This document shows positions 45,700 through 54,400 of a stretch of 64,000 bases of DNA, in pieces. A model generated the notes under the pieces. The model ran no database searches, was not told where the DNA came from, and saw only the letters and a program-made list of their open reading frames with translations. Origin of the DNA: Sphingobacterium sp. UBA7855. Lineage in GTDB: Bacteria > Bacteroidota > Bacteroidia > Sphingobacteriales > Sphingobacteriaceae. The first letter of the stretch is position 1. Each line of letters starts with the position of its first letter. The translations under genes were made by a program, and so were the position numbers. The stretch spans positions 343,227 through 407,226 of the forward strand of contig DLST01000018.1 of assembly GCA_002500745.1 (NCBI GenBank), read 5' to 3'.

Positions 45700-47481
45700 T
45701 CAAAAACAATATTTATTCTCATCTATCAATTTCTTAGCGATTCGCTGACGGGCATCTTTCACATTAAATGGCTGTGCTTTCGTGAATCTGCGCAAACCAA
45801 CCAACATCATATTCAGTTCATCACCTTCACCAAAAGAATATAATGCTTCTTTACCGGCAGCGCTGATTTTATCAATAGCACCATACAGGTAGATCTTAGC
45901 CATATCTTTTGCATAGTCTGCTTTATCAGATCCTGTATGCAGCAATTTTTCTGCACGTAACAAGACTGACTCGGTGATATAAACATACCCGATAATATCC
46001 GCAATATTCATGAGGATTTCCTCTTCTTTGGAAAGCGACATCATCAATTTCTGTACGGCTGCTCCCGCAATCAATAACCCAGCTTTTTTAAGGTTTGCCA
46101 CAATTTTCTTTTCTGCAGCGAAAGGCGCATCGTCCTCTTCACCAAAATCCGGAATAGCGAGAAGCTCTCCAGCTACGGCTTGCGCAGGTCCCATCAGATC
46201 CAATTCACCTTTCATGGCCCGTTTTAACAGCATGTCAACGACAAGCAATCGATTCACTTCATTGGTACCTTCAAAGATCCTGTTGATCCGTGAATCCCGA
46301 TAAGCGCGTTCCATTGGCGCATCTGCCGAGTAACCCATTCCACCATAAATCTGCACGCCTTCGTCAACCACATAATCCAACATCTCCGAGCACCATACTT
46401 TGATGATAGCGCACTCAATTGCAAACTGCTCCACAGACTTCAACTTTGCTTTTGCTTCATCCATACCGCCAGCAATCAATGCATCGTAGGCATCATCAAT
46501 ATTTTGACCGGCACGATACGATGCCGACTCCACAGCAAACAAACGTGTTGCCATCTCAGCCAGCTTATAACGAATGGCGCCAAATTTGGAAATCGGCAGA
46601 TTAAACTGCACACGTTCATTGGCATATTGCACCGCATGGTTGATCACCATTCGTGCCGAACCGATCGTGGCAGCGCCTAGTTTTATACGGCCAATATTCA
46701 GGATATTTACAGCAATCTTAAATCCATTTTCACGATCAGAAAGCATATTCTCTACAGGAACGGCGCAATCATTGAAAAAGATCTGTCGTGTTGAAGATCC
46801 CTTAATACCCAATTTATGTTCTTCGGGATTCATCGTGATGCCACCAAAGTCTTTCTCAACAATAAATGCTGTCAGGTTTTTATCATCATCGATTTTTGCA
46901 AATACGATGAAGATATCTGCAAAACCGCCGTTTGTAATCCACATTTTTTGTCCATTGATCAAATAATGTGTCCCCTCGGCATTTAATTTTGCGGAAGTAC
47001 GGCCCGAATTTGCGTCCGATCCAGCATTGGGCTCTGTCAAACAGTACGACGCCTTCCATTCACCAGTAGCAAGCTTTGGAACATATTTTGCCTTTTGGGC
47101 ATCATTACCATAATACAAAATAGGCAGCGTACCGATACCCGTATGAGCAGACAATGCGACAGCAAAAGAAAACCCGCCACCTACCGCATCAGCAACAAGC
47201 ATAGACGTGTTGAAATTCTTGCCGAAACCACCATATTCTTCGGGAATAGAAACTCCCAGCATGCCAAGTTCACCGGCCTTATCCATCAAACTGGGCATTA
47301 GACCTTCCTCTTGTGCATCGATACGGTCAAGCTTATTTAGTACTTCGGTATCCAAGAAATCTAAGCAGGTCTGTCGAATCATTTTAGCTTCTTCATCAAA
47401 CTCTTCCGGAATAAAAACGGCTGTATAGGGAGTCTCTCTAATCACGAACTCTCCGCCTTTAATTGCTTTATTTTCGCTCAT
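45700..47481 (-). CDS. fadE: Acyl-CoA dehydrogenase with C-terminal extension (FadE-like)
   Basis: 593 residues. The FAD acyl-CoA dehydrogenase core (about 20-440) has CLTEPNAGSD, GQKMWITNGGFAD and the catalytic Glu in IFEGTNEVNRLLV. A helical extension of about 150 residues follows, as in very-long-chain dehydrogenases and Bacillus FadE. It carries out the first oxidation of beta-oxidation; electrons go to ETF. It is the last gene of marR-fadN-fadA-fadE. The 135-bp gap before it holds an imperfect hairpin (about 47505-47529). Confidence 0.93.
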   Translation of the reverse strand: MSENKAIKGGEFVIRETPYTAVFIPEEFDEEAKMIRQTCLDFLDTEVLNKLDRIDAQEEGLMPSLMDKAGELGMLGVSIPEEYGGFGKNFNTSMLVADAVGGGFSFAVALSAHTGIGTLPILYYGNDAQKAKYVPKLATGEWKASYCLTEPNAGSDANSGRTSAKLNAEGTHYLINGQKMWITNGGFADIFIVFAKIDDDKNLTAFIVEKDFGGITMNPEEHKLGIKGSSTRQIFFNDCAVPVENMLSDRENGFKIAVNILNIGRIKLGAATIGSARMVINHAVQYANERVQFNLPISKFGAIRYKLAEMATRLFAVESASYRAGQNIDDAYDALIAGGMDEAKAKLKSVEQFAIECAIIKVWCSEMLDYVVDEGVQIYGGMGYSADAPMERAYRDSRINRIFEGTNEVNRLLVVDMLLKRAMKGELDLMGPAQAVAGELLAIPDFGEEDDAPFAAEKKIVANLKKAGLLIAGAAVQKLMMSLSKEEEILMNIADIIGYVYITESVLLRAEKLLHTGSDKADYAKDMAKIYLYGAIDKISAAGKEALYSFGEGDELNMMLVGLRRFTKAQPFNVKDARQRIAKKLIDENKYCF

Positions 47482-47616
47482 TGTCTTTTTAGATTTATAG
47501 GGATCAGCAAATCACTGCTACGTGATGCTGCTGTCCACAATGTTTTTAAATACTTCTATGCGTTATGAGATCAGAGATCCATATTTCGTTTATATTGCTA
47601 TCCTTAGCGGCTAATT

Positions 47617-48792
47617 TTAGTCCAATAACTCAAAAATACCAGCTGCTCCTTGACCAGTTCCGACACACATCGTCACCATGCCATATTTTTTGCCTCTGCG
47701 TTTCAACTCGTTTAAGACTTGGACCGTCAATTTAGCTCCTGTACATCCAAGAGGATGCCCTAAAGCGATGGCACCACCATTGACATTTACTTTCTCTTCG
47801 TCTAATCCAAGTTCACGAATAACGGCTAGCGATTGAGAGGCGAACGCTTCATTCAACTCAAAGAGATCAATATCTTCCTTTTTAAGACCCGCTTTTGCCA
47901 AAGCCTTGGGTATGGCATAGATAGGTCCGATACCCATAATGCGAGGTGGAACACCTGCTACAGCAAAACTAACGAGCTTTGCTATAGGTTTTACACCAAG
48001 CTCTTTCACTTTTGCTTCAGACATCACCAAGACAAATGCAGCCCCATCAGAAGTTTGTGAGGAATTCCCCGCTGTCACGGAACCATTCGCTGCAAAAACT
48101 GGTTTTAATTTCCCTAAAGCCTCCAGGGAAGTATCGGCTCGAGGACCTTCATCCGTATCAACAACATACTCACGTATTGCAATCTTGCCGTCTTTCAAGT
48201 AATTTTCCTTTACGGTGATAGGCACAATGCCATCTTTCAAATGACCATTTTGAATAGCTGCAACTGCCTTTTGATTTGATTTAAGTGCAAAAGCATCCTG
48301 ATCTTCACGTGAGACATTGTAATCTTTGGCTACAGCTTCGGCAGTCAATCCCATACCCCAATACCAATCGGGATGCTCTTTTGCCACGACATGATTAGGC
48401 ACAATTTTCCAACCTCCAAAGGGCATTCCGGACATCACCTCTACCCCACCGGCGATAATAACATCTGCCATGCCAGTCTTGATCTTTGCGACGGCTGTTG
48501 CAATAGTCTCCAAACCTGAAGCACAGTACCGATTAACGGTTACTCCCGGGACCTTATCCGTATCCAATCCCATCAGTGAAATGAAACGAGCCATATTGAG
48601 TCCCTGCTCCGCTTCCGGCATGGCATTCCCAACGATGACATCGTCTATATCTTCTTTATTTAAATTCGGCACAGTAGATACGAGATGCTTAATCACATCC
48701 GATGCTAAATCATCCGCCCGCATAAAGCGAAATACTCCCCGAGGCGCTTTGCCTACTGCTGTACGAAATCCTGCTACTATGTATGCTTCCAT
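47617..48792 (-). CDS. fadA: Acetyl-CoA C-acyltransferase (3-ketoacyl-CoA thiolase)
   Basis: 391 residues. Nucleophile Cys90 in [37 protein letters not shown] with the catalytic His, and the second catalytic Cys in [15 protein letters not shown]. It cleaves 3-ketoacyl-CoA to acetyl-CoA and a shortened acyl-CoA. It lies 29 bp after fadN in the same operon. A biosynthetic acetoacetyl-CoA thiolase is possible by fold, but the neighbours point to degradation. Confidence 0.95.
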   Translation of the reverse strand: MEAYIVAGFRTAVGKAPRGVFRFMRADDLASDVIKHLVSTVPNLNKEDIDDVIVGNAMPEAEQGLNMARFISLMGLDTDKVPGVTVNRYCASGLETIATAVAKIKTGMADVIIAGGVEVMSGMPFGGWKIVPNHVVAKEHPDWYWGMGLTAEAVAKDYNVSREDQDAFALKSNQKAVAAIQNGHLKDGIVPITVKENYLKDGKIAIREYVVDTDEGPRADTSLEALGKLKPVFAANGSVTAGNSSQTSDGAAFVLVMSEAKVKELGVKPIAKLVSFAVAGVPPRIMGIGPIYAIPKALAKAGLKKEDIDLFELNEAFASQSLAVIRELGLDEEKVNVNGGAIALGHPLGCTGAKLTVQVLNELKRRGKKYGMVTMCVGTGQGAAGIFELLD

Positions 48793-48821
48793 TATTTTTA
48801 ATTTTTTCGTGAGTAGTGATT

Positions 48822-51251
48822 TTAGTTCCGTAAAGGCTTACCCTTGGTCAGCATAAATTGAATCCTTTCAAGCGTTTTGCGTTCGGCACAAAGCTCGAGG
48901 AAAGTTTTACGCTCTAGATCCAATAGATATTGTTCAGACACTTCGGTCGGTGACGATAAATTTCCACCACACATCACCCAACCTAGTTTTTCTGAGATCT
49001 TTCGATCATAATCAGAGATATAATTACCTTCACGCATTGATGAAGCCCCCACATACACGATCCCTAATCCTTGGTTTCCTAAAACCTTGATATCATTGCG
49101 TGGAGCAGGCTGAACATAACCCTCATCAGCCAATTCCAGTGCCTTTGCTTTGGCATCTGCCAAAAGGCGGGCCCGGTTCATTGTAATTGCAAATTTATCT
49201 TTCTGCAAATAGCCGAGTTCATAGGCTTCATAAGCAGAAGTCGAAACTTTCGCCTGCCCAATGGTCAGGAATTTATCTTTCAGGGTGTTCTGAACAATCT
49301 GATCCTCCTTAAATTCCTCCGAGGCACGTAATGTAAATTCTTTGGTTCCACCGCCACCGGGAATAACACCAACGCCAAGTTCAACCAAGCCCATATAGGT
49401 TTCGGCGTGAGCCTGCACAAAATCAGCATGCATGGAGAATTCACAGCCCCCACCGAGGGTCATTTGAAATGGCGCAACGACTACAGGTATTGACGAATAG
49501 CGTAAGCGCATGGATGTATTTTGAAAGGCACGGACTGCCATATTCAATTCATCAAAATCCTGTTCTACGGCCATCATGAAAATCATTCCGATGTTGGCGC
49601 CAGCGGAGAAATTTTTCCCATCATTAGAAACTACCAATCCGCGGTATTCTTTTTCGGCAAGATCGATCGCTTTATTCAAACCTTGAATCACATCGCCACC
49701 AATGGTATTCATCTTCGTGTGGAATTCACAATTGATAATACCATCACCGAGATCTATAATGGAAACACCTGTATTTTTCCAGATCGTTTTACTTTCACGG
49801 ATATGATCCAACACAATAAGTTCCTCTGTTCCGGGAATAGGCTTATACGACTTCGATGCAATATCATAATAATGGCGCACGCCATTTTCAATTTTATAGA
49901 AAGATTCATGTCCTGCATCTAGCATTTCATGTACCCAGGGCGCAACTTCACCATTTTGACCTGGAAGTCGTTTTTCTTCTGCCTTAATTTTAGCTAACGT
50001 CTCGCGAACACCTAAAGCATCCCATACTTCAAATGGTCCTAACTCCCATCCAAATCCAGCTCGCATAGCATCATCAATGCGGAAGAAGTCATCTGTAATT
50101 TCGGGAACACGGCGTGATACATATTCAAACAATGGATAATGCATGGCACGGAAAAGTTCCGCCGCTTTATCGCTCCCTTGTTCATATACTTTCATCCGCT
50201 TGCGGATATCCTCCACAGGCTTGGTGGCTTCCAAAGTAGCTGATTTCACTTTTTGTTGTGAACCAAATTCCAGTGTTTTTAGATTTAGAGACAAAATCTC
50301 CGAATTACCATCGGCAGCTTTTACTTTTTCATAAAACCCTTTCTTGGTTTTCTCACCCAACCATTTATTCTCTACCATCTTACTGATGAATGCTGGAAGT
50401 TGAAAGACACCCTTGGCTTCATCTTCTGGCGCATTTTGCGCCAGGCCATTGGCAACATTCACCAGGGTATCAAGCCCTACAACATCAGCCGTACGAAAAG
50501 TCGCCGATTTGGGATGCCCCATTGCAGGACCTGTATATTTGTCGACCTCCTCAACGGTCAATCCAAGAGGTTCCACTAAATGAGTAACCGCCAACATCGA
50601 ATAAACACCGATACGATTACCAATAAACGCCGGAGTGTCTTTACATAACACAACCGATTTACCCAACATCTTGTCACCAAAGTGAAGTATAAAGTCAACA
50701 ACCTCGGGCTTGGTATGCGGTGTTGGAATAACTTCCAATAAAGGGAGATAGCGCGGCGGATTGAAGAAGTGTGTGCCGCAGAAATGATCTTTAAAATCCT
50801 CACTTCGCCCTTCTGTCATTAAATGAATAGGGATACCAGAAGTATTGGAAGTAATTAATGTTCCAGGTTTACGAAATTGCTCAACACGCTCGAAAACAGA
50901 TTGTTTAACATCAAGTCGCTCAACGACAACCTCGATAATCCAATCCACGTGGGCAATATCTTTAAGATTATCATCAAAGTTTCCTGTTTTGATTCGTTTA
51001 ACAAAAGACTTGCTATAAATTGGCGATGGATTTGTTTTTAAAGCCGTTTCTAAAGAACTGTTAACAATACGATCCCGGACGATCTTGCTCTCCAACGTGA
51101 GGCCCTTGGCTTCTTCCGCTGGGAGAAGCTCACGCGGAACGATATCCAACAGTAAAACTTCAACACCAATGTTAGCAAAATGACAAGCAATTCGCGAGCC
51201 CATAACACCCGAACCGAGAACTGCCACTTTTCTAATATTTCTGTTCATCAT
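48822..51251 (-). CDS. fadN: 3-hydroxyacyl-CoA dehydrogenase / enoyl-CoA hydratase, FadN type
   Basis: 809 residues from MMNRNIRKVAVLGSG; a GTG at 51269 would add six residues. The N-terminal hydroxyacyl-CoA dehydrogenase has the NAD loop GSGVMGSRIA (about 12-21), NTSGIPI, HFFNPPRYLPLLEVI and KDTPAFIGNRIG. The C-terminal crotonase domain (about 485-700) has FSAGANIGM and LGGGCEFSMHADFVQAHAET. The dehydrogenase-first order is that of Bacillus FadN, the reverse of E. coli FadB. It performs the two middle steps of beta-oxidation. Confidence 0.93.
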   Translation of the reverse strand: MMNRNIRKVAVLGSGVMGSRIACHFANIGVEVLLLDIVPRELLPAEEAKGLTLESKIVRDRIVNSSLETALKTNPSPIYSKSFVKRIKTGNFDDNLKDIAHVDWIIEVVVERLDVKQSVFERVEQFRKPGTLITSNTSGIPIHLMTEGRSEDFKDHFCGTHFFNPPRYLPLLEVIPTPHTKPEVVDFILHFGDKMLGKSVVLCKDTPAFIGNRIGVYSMLAVTHLVEPLGLTVEEVDKYTGPAMGHPKSATFRTADVVGLDTLVNVANGLAQNAPEDEAKGVFQLPAFISKMVENKWLGEKTKKGFYEKVKAADGNSEILSLNLKTLEFGSQQKVKSATLEATKPVEDIRKRMKVYEQGSDKAAELFRAMHYPLFEYVSRRVPEITDDFFRIDDAMRAGFGWELGPFEVWDALGVRETLAKIKAEEKRLPGQNGEVAPWVHEMLDAGHESFYKIENGVRHYYDIASKSYKPIPGTEELIVLDHIRESKTIWKNTGVSIIDLGDGIINCEFHTKMNTIGGDVIQGLNKAIDLAEKEYRGLVVSNDGKNFSAGANIGMIFMMAVEQDFDELNMAVRAFQNTSMRLRYSSIPVVVAPFQMTLGGGCEFSMHADFVQAHAETYMGLVELGVGVIPGGGGTKEFTLRASEEFKEDQIVQNTLKDKFLTIGQAKVSTSAYEAYELGYLQKDKFAITMNRARLLADAKAKALELADEGYVQPAPRNDIKVLGNQGLGIVYVGASSMREGNYISDYDRKISEKLGWVMCGGNLSSPTEVSEQYLLDLERKTFLELCAERKTLERIQFMLTKGKPLRN

Positions 51252-51291
51252 AACATATTTAGTATGCACTTCTGTACATTTGGTTTAAATT

Positions 51292-51732
51292 CTAGACGAT
51301 TACTTCTTCCTTGTAGTTGTTTGCAAGATCATTTAGTTTCGCTAGCGAAGCAATCAATTGTTCACGCTCATTTTCTGAAAAATTATCCGCTAGATATTGA
51401 TTGAAATTACGCACGACATCTTTAGCAATTCTCCTTTTTTCACGACCTAGTTCTGTCAAATATACTTTGACAGATCTTTTATCCGTTTCGCTAGTCTCAC
51501 GGTAAATAAATCCCAGCGACTCCAAATTATTCAACACCCGAGACAAACTAGTTGTTTTAACTCCCGTCAGATTTGCAATCTGGGAAACAGGCGTACCTTC
51601 TTTATGGATATTTATCAAAATATAACCCGCCGCTTGGGTAAAACCGTACTGCGAAGCGATTTGATTGTATTTATTGGCTATGGTCTGCCAGCCTGTTTTT
51701 AAAAAATAATCAATTGTCTGATTTTGGTTCAT
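51292..51732 (-). CDS. MarR family transcriptional regulator of the fad operon
   Basis: 146 residues. Winged helix with YGFTQAAGYILINIHKEGTPVSQIANLTGVKTTSLSRVLNNLESLGFIYRE and DKRSVKVYLTELG (the wing). It heads the operon 40 bp before fadN. A 14-bp palindrome overlaps its own transcription start (51755-51768), so it most likely represses itself and the operon. An acyl-CoA effector is plausible by analogy with other fad repressors, but not shown. Confidence 0.92.
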   Translation of the reverse strand: MNQNQTIDYFLKTGWQTIANKYNQIASQYGFTQAAGYILINIHKEGTPVSQIANLTGVKTTSLSRVLNNLESLGFIYRETSETDKRSVKVYLTELGREKRRIAKDVVRNFNQYLADNFSENEREQLIASLAKLNDLANNYKEEVIV

Positions 51733-51754
51733 AAGTGCACTCTCAAGCTATTTA

Positions 51755-51799
51755 TTATGCTTGCATAACAAATATACTTGTTAAGAATTAGAATAGCAA
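51755..51799 (-). promoter_or_regulatory. marR-fad promoter with palindromic operator
   Basis: On the minus strand: TTG (51799-51797), a 20-nt spacer, TATATTTG (51776-51769), then at once the inverted repeat TTATGC-AA-GCATAA (51768-51755) over the expected +1. The repeat has the size and symmetry of MarR operators and would block RNA polymerase when bound. Confidence 0.8.
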
Positions 51800-51976
51800 C
51801 AATCAACTTACAAATTTTGTCATATATTCGTCAGCATCATGACGGTAGATAAGTTAAGCGAAACTACGAACACCACTGAAATGTGGAAAACTTTTAAATA
51901 CTGATATACAGAACGATACAACACAGCTCAAAACTTTTATTAACAACCTTTATGTAATAATCAAAATTAATTCCGT

Positions 51977-51984
51977 TAACTTTG
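51977..51984 (+). promoter_or_regulatory. -7 box of the oxygenase gene
   Basis: TAACTTTG, perfect TAnnTTTG, 23 nt before the ATG at 52008. No TTG at the -33 distance. A weak inverted repeat CGTCA-N6-TGACG lies upstream at 51829-51844. Confidence 0.5.
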
Positions 51985-52007
51985 TCCTAAACAAATATCA
52001 ACACTGT

Positions 52008-52970
52008 ATGGCTTTAGTAAACATACCGCGCTTGGACTTGCAGCATTACACACAAGGAACCCAAGAACAAAGAAATCAATTTATTCAAGATATTGGCAAA
52101 GCGTTTAACGAAACGGGCTTTGTAACGATTGCAAATCATGGTTTATCAAAAGATCTGATAGAGGAGCTGTACCAAGTAGTGCCTGAATTTTTCAGCTTAC
52201 CTACTGAGACGAAGGAAAAATATGAGTTTCCGGAATTGGCAGGTCAGCGTGGTTATACAGCAAAAGGAAGAGAAAAAGCTAAAGATGCAAAGACTCCTGA
52301 CTTAAAAGAATTTTGGCAGCGCGGCCAAACTATCGTTGGCGAAGAATATTCCAAATCTGATTTCCCGGACAATCCAGAAGTTGCTGAAATTCCTCGCTTT
52401 AACGGTGTTACAGCTGAGGTTTATAAAAAGCTTGAAGATACAGGCCGGGAATTATTAAAAGCGATTGCGACCTACCTTGACCTCGAAGAGAATTACTTCG
52501 AAAAATTTGTTATCAATGGTAATTCTATTCTACGTGCGATCCATTACTTCCCTATCAATGATCCTGATGCCTTAGCGCCTGACGCTGTTCGTGCAGGTGC
52601 ACACGAAGACATCAACCTCATTACGTTATTAATTGGTGCCAGTGCGGATGGTCTCGAAGTATTGACAAAAGATGGCGAATGGTTCCCTATTAAAGCCAAA
52701 GGCGAAGATATTGTTATTAATGTGGGCGATATGTTGCAACGATTAACAAATAATAAGCTGAAATCAACAACGCACCGTGTTGTCAATCCTCCACGGGAAA
52801 AGATGGGAACTTCTCGTTTTTCTATCCCTTTCTTTTTGCACCCAAAATCCTCCATGAGCCTGGCTTCACTAGCATCATGCATCGATGCAGAGCACCCTAA
52901 AGTTTACGAAGATTATACAGCCGGTCAATACTTGGATGAGCGGTTAAGAGAAATCGGATTGAAAATGTAA
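52008..52970 (+). CDS. 2-oxoglutarate/Fe(II) oxygenase, isopenicillin N synthase family
   Basis: 320 residues. The N-terminal DIOX_N region (about 1-130) has GFVTIANHGLS. The iron triad is His199-x-Asp201 in AHEDINLITLL and His256 in STTHRVVNPP; Arg270-x-Ser272 (SRFSIPF) should bind the cosubstrate. Substrate unknown; such enzymes are common single genes in Bacteroidota and need not make antibiotics. Divergent from the marR-fad operon, with its own terminator. Confidence 0.92.
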   Translation: MALVNIPRLDLQHYTQGTQEQRNQFIQDIGKAFNETGFVTIANHGLSKDLIEELYQVVPEFFSLPTETKEKYEFPELAGQRGYTAKGREKAKDAKTPDLKEFWQRGQTIVGEEYSKSDFPDNPEVAEIPRFNGVTAEVYKKLEDTGRELLKAIATYLDLEENYFEKFVINGNSILRAIHYFPINDPDALAPDAVRAGAHEDINLITLLIGASADGLEVLTKDGEWFPIKAKGEDIVINVGDMLQRLTNNKLKSTTHRVVNPPREKMGTSRFSIPFFLHPKSSMSLASLASCIDAEHPKVYEDYTAGQYLDERLREIGLKM

Positions 52971-52993
52971 CTGAATAGGCTACGTACCGTATA

Positions 52994-53030
52994 TAAAAGT
53001 CCGTTAGTTAATTTCTAGCGGACTTTTTTT
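52994..53030 (+). terminator. Terminator after the oxygenase gene
   Basis: AAAGTCCGTTAG / CTAGCGGACTTT stem (12 bp, one G-U) with a 7-nt loop and a T7 tract, about 25 nt after the stop. Confidence 0.93.
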
Positions 53031-53070
53031 ATAAAATGGAGCGATTCGGGACCTGTCCGACGGCTGCACA

Positions 53071-53122
53071 CTAGGCGCCCACTATTAGAGTAGGCAAACA
53101 TTGGCCCCACAGTAGGCGAACA
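53071..53122. repeat. Degenerate short direct repeats
   Basis: GTAGGCAAACA (53090-53100) and GTAGGCGAACA (53112-53122) match at 10 of 11 positions, with a related CTAGGCG at 53071-53077. The stretch is richer in G and C than its surroundings and lies in the 220-bp gap between the oxygenase and MmcQ genes. Confidence 0.35.
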
Positions 53123-53191
53123 GTAGAGAATACTAGGGCTTTCACAAGCAAGATACGAATAGATGGCGAATAAGTGTTTAAGAAGGGGCTA

Positions 53192-53554
53192 TCAACCGCC
53201 CTTGATCTCCTGCTTAATTTTAGTCGGCAAGCTTTCCACTATTAGACTATAACTATGCAAAATTAGTTCTTCAAGCTTTTTGTCATCCAGTTCTCGATTG
53301 GCAATAATCGTATTCCAATGTTTTTTATTCATATGATAGCCTGGTAGCACTGTATGTTCGTACTTTTCACGCAATTCAACTGCTATTTCGGGATCACACT
53401 TTACATTAAACCGAAGTTCATCGATCTGATCCAGCCCAACCAATAAAAAAATTTTGCCGCCAATCTTAAATACAAGTGTATCCGGACCAAATGGAGTCTC
53501 TTCTACGACTGGACCGATCGATAAACAATAATCTCTTAAATCTTCAATGTTCAT
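53192..53554 (-). CDS. MmcQ/YjbR family DNA-binding-like protein
   Basis: 120 residues. MNIEDLRDYCLSIGPVVEETPFGPDTLVFKIGGKIFLLVGL, KCDPEIAVELREKYEHTVLPGYHMNKKHWNTI and the terminal helix with HSYSLIVESLP match the MmcQ/YjbR (CyaY-like fold) family. Its function is unclear; a double-wing DNA-binding fold has been proposed. A small cytoplasmic protein, probably separate from its neighbours. Confidence 0.88.
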   Translation of the reverse strand: MNIEDLRDYCLSIGPVVEETPFGPDTLVFKIGGKIFLLVGLDQIDELRFNVKCDPEIAVELREKYEHTVLPGYHMNKKHWNTIIANRELDDKKLEELILHSYSLIVESLPTKIKQEIKGG

Positions 53555-53619
53555 ATTTTATTGGATTTAGCTTAACATCACATTACCAAACCATGACAAG
53601 GAAAAAAATGTACTTTCCC

Positions 53620-54174
53620 TTATTTTTCTAGCACTGACTGGATTTCCTGTTGAATAGCGCCCCCTTTATCGGTATTATACCACTTTTGAATTTCTTCTTT
53701 AATTCCAGAAAAATCCATTCCCTGCTCTTTCAACTTCAAGAACAATTCCTGACAAGCTGCGGGGCGTGGTCCCCAGACAGCTAAATCTTGTCCATTTTCG
53801 TCACGTATCACAAGAATCGGAATAGATTTTCCACCGTTAGTTAAATACGAATCTATTAAAAAGGGAGCGCTATCTCGCAATTGGATATCGACAGTAACAT
53901 TGGGATTTTGGGCTGCCATCTTAGCGAGCATCGGTACAGAATGCGCTGCATCCCCACACCAAGGCTCAGTAATAATAATCCATTGTTGCTTTTCTGCAAT
54001 TGACTTCACAAACTGTTCAAAAGCCGAAGTTGGCTCAAATCGCTTTATCCAACGACCCATTCTGGCCCAATTCATTTTAGTGTATTGATAATATTCTTCA
54101 TCTTGATAAGTGGGGTGATTCTCAGGATGGTTTAAGATATCTTCGAATAGTTGCAAGTAATTTTCAAAAGTCAT
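53620..54174 (-). CDS. Thioredoxin-family protein with a single active-site Cys
   Basis: 184 residues from MTFENYLQL (the ATG at 54174); a TTG at 54192 overlaps the promoter. A helical N-terminus (about 1-62) precedes a thioredoxin fold with WIIITEPWCGDAAHSVPML: Cys73 with Ala76 where the second Cys would be. A cis-Pro is present (SIPILVIRD). It resembles the one-Cys thioredoxin-like proteins common in Bacteroidota; a monothiol or bacillithiol-related role is possible. Cytoplasmic, monocistronic. Confidence 0.85.
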   Translation of the reverse strand: MTFENYLQLFEDILNHPENHPTYQDEEYYQYTKMNWARMGRWIKRFEPTSAFEQFVKSIAEKQQWIIITEPWCGDAAHSVPMLAKMAAQNPNVTVDIQLRDSAPFLIDSYLTNGGKSIPILVIRDENGQDLAVWGPRPAACQELFLKLKEQGMDFSGIKEEIQKWYNTDKGGAIQQEIQSVLEK

Positions 54175-54189
54175 AACATCAATTTTATG

Positions 54190-54220
54190 CAAAGGTAAAT
54201 TTTACTTTCAACTTTCTCAA
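54190..54220 (-). promoter_or_regulatory. Promoter of the thioredoxin-like gene
   Basis: On the minus strand TTG (54220-54218), a 20-nt spacer, and a perfect TACCTTTG (54197-54190), 15 nt before the ATG at 54174. Confidence 0.7.
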
Positions 54221-54400
54221 CATACCTAGTGGCAACTGTCTGTATTGAATGCAATAAAAAAATAGAATGCTCCAAAACTCCCTTTAAAGAAATAAAGAAT
54301 TGAAATACCGACACCATATACCAAAGATTTTACATTCAGAAAAGATATTTTACATTTATTAACGATTAAGTAAATTATATTTGAAGGATAACACCCGGAC

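Noticed and set aside
45578..45709. Longer YeiH start at 45709
   Set aside because: The extension crosses the fad operon terminator and is not membrane-protein-like.
47505..47529. Imperfect hairpin between fadA and fadE as a terminator
   Set aside because: Mismatched stem and no T tract on the minus strand; at most an mRNA processing or stability element.
52008..52970. Antibiotic (isopenicillin N) biosynthesis
   Set aside because: Only the broad oxygenase family is supported; no peptide synthetase or other pathway gene is near.
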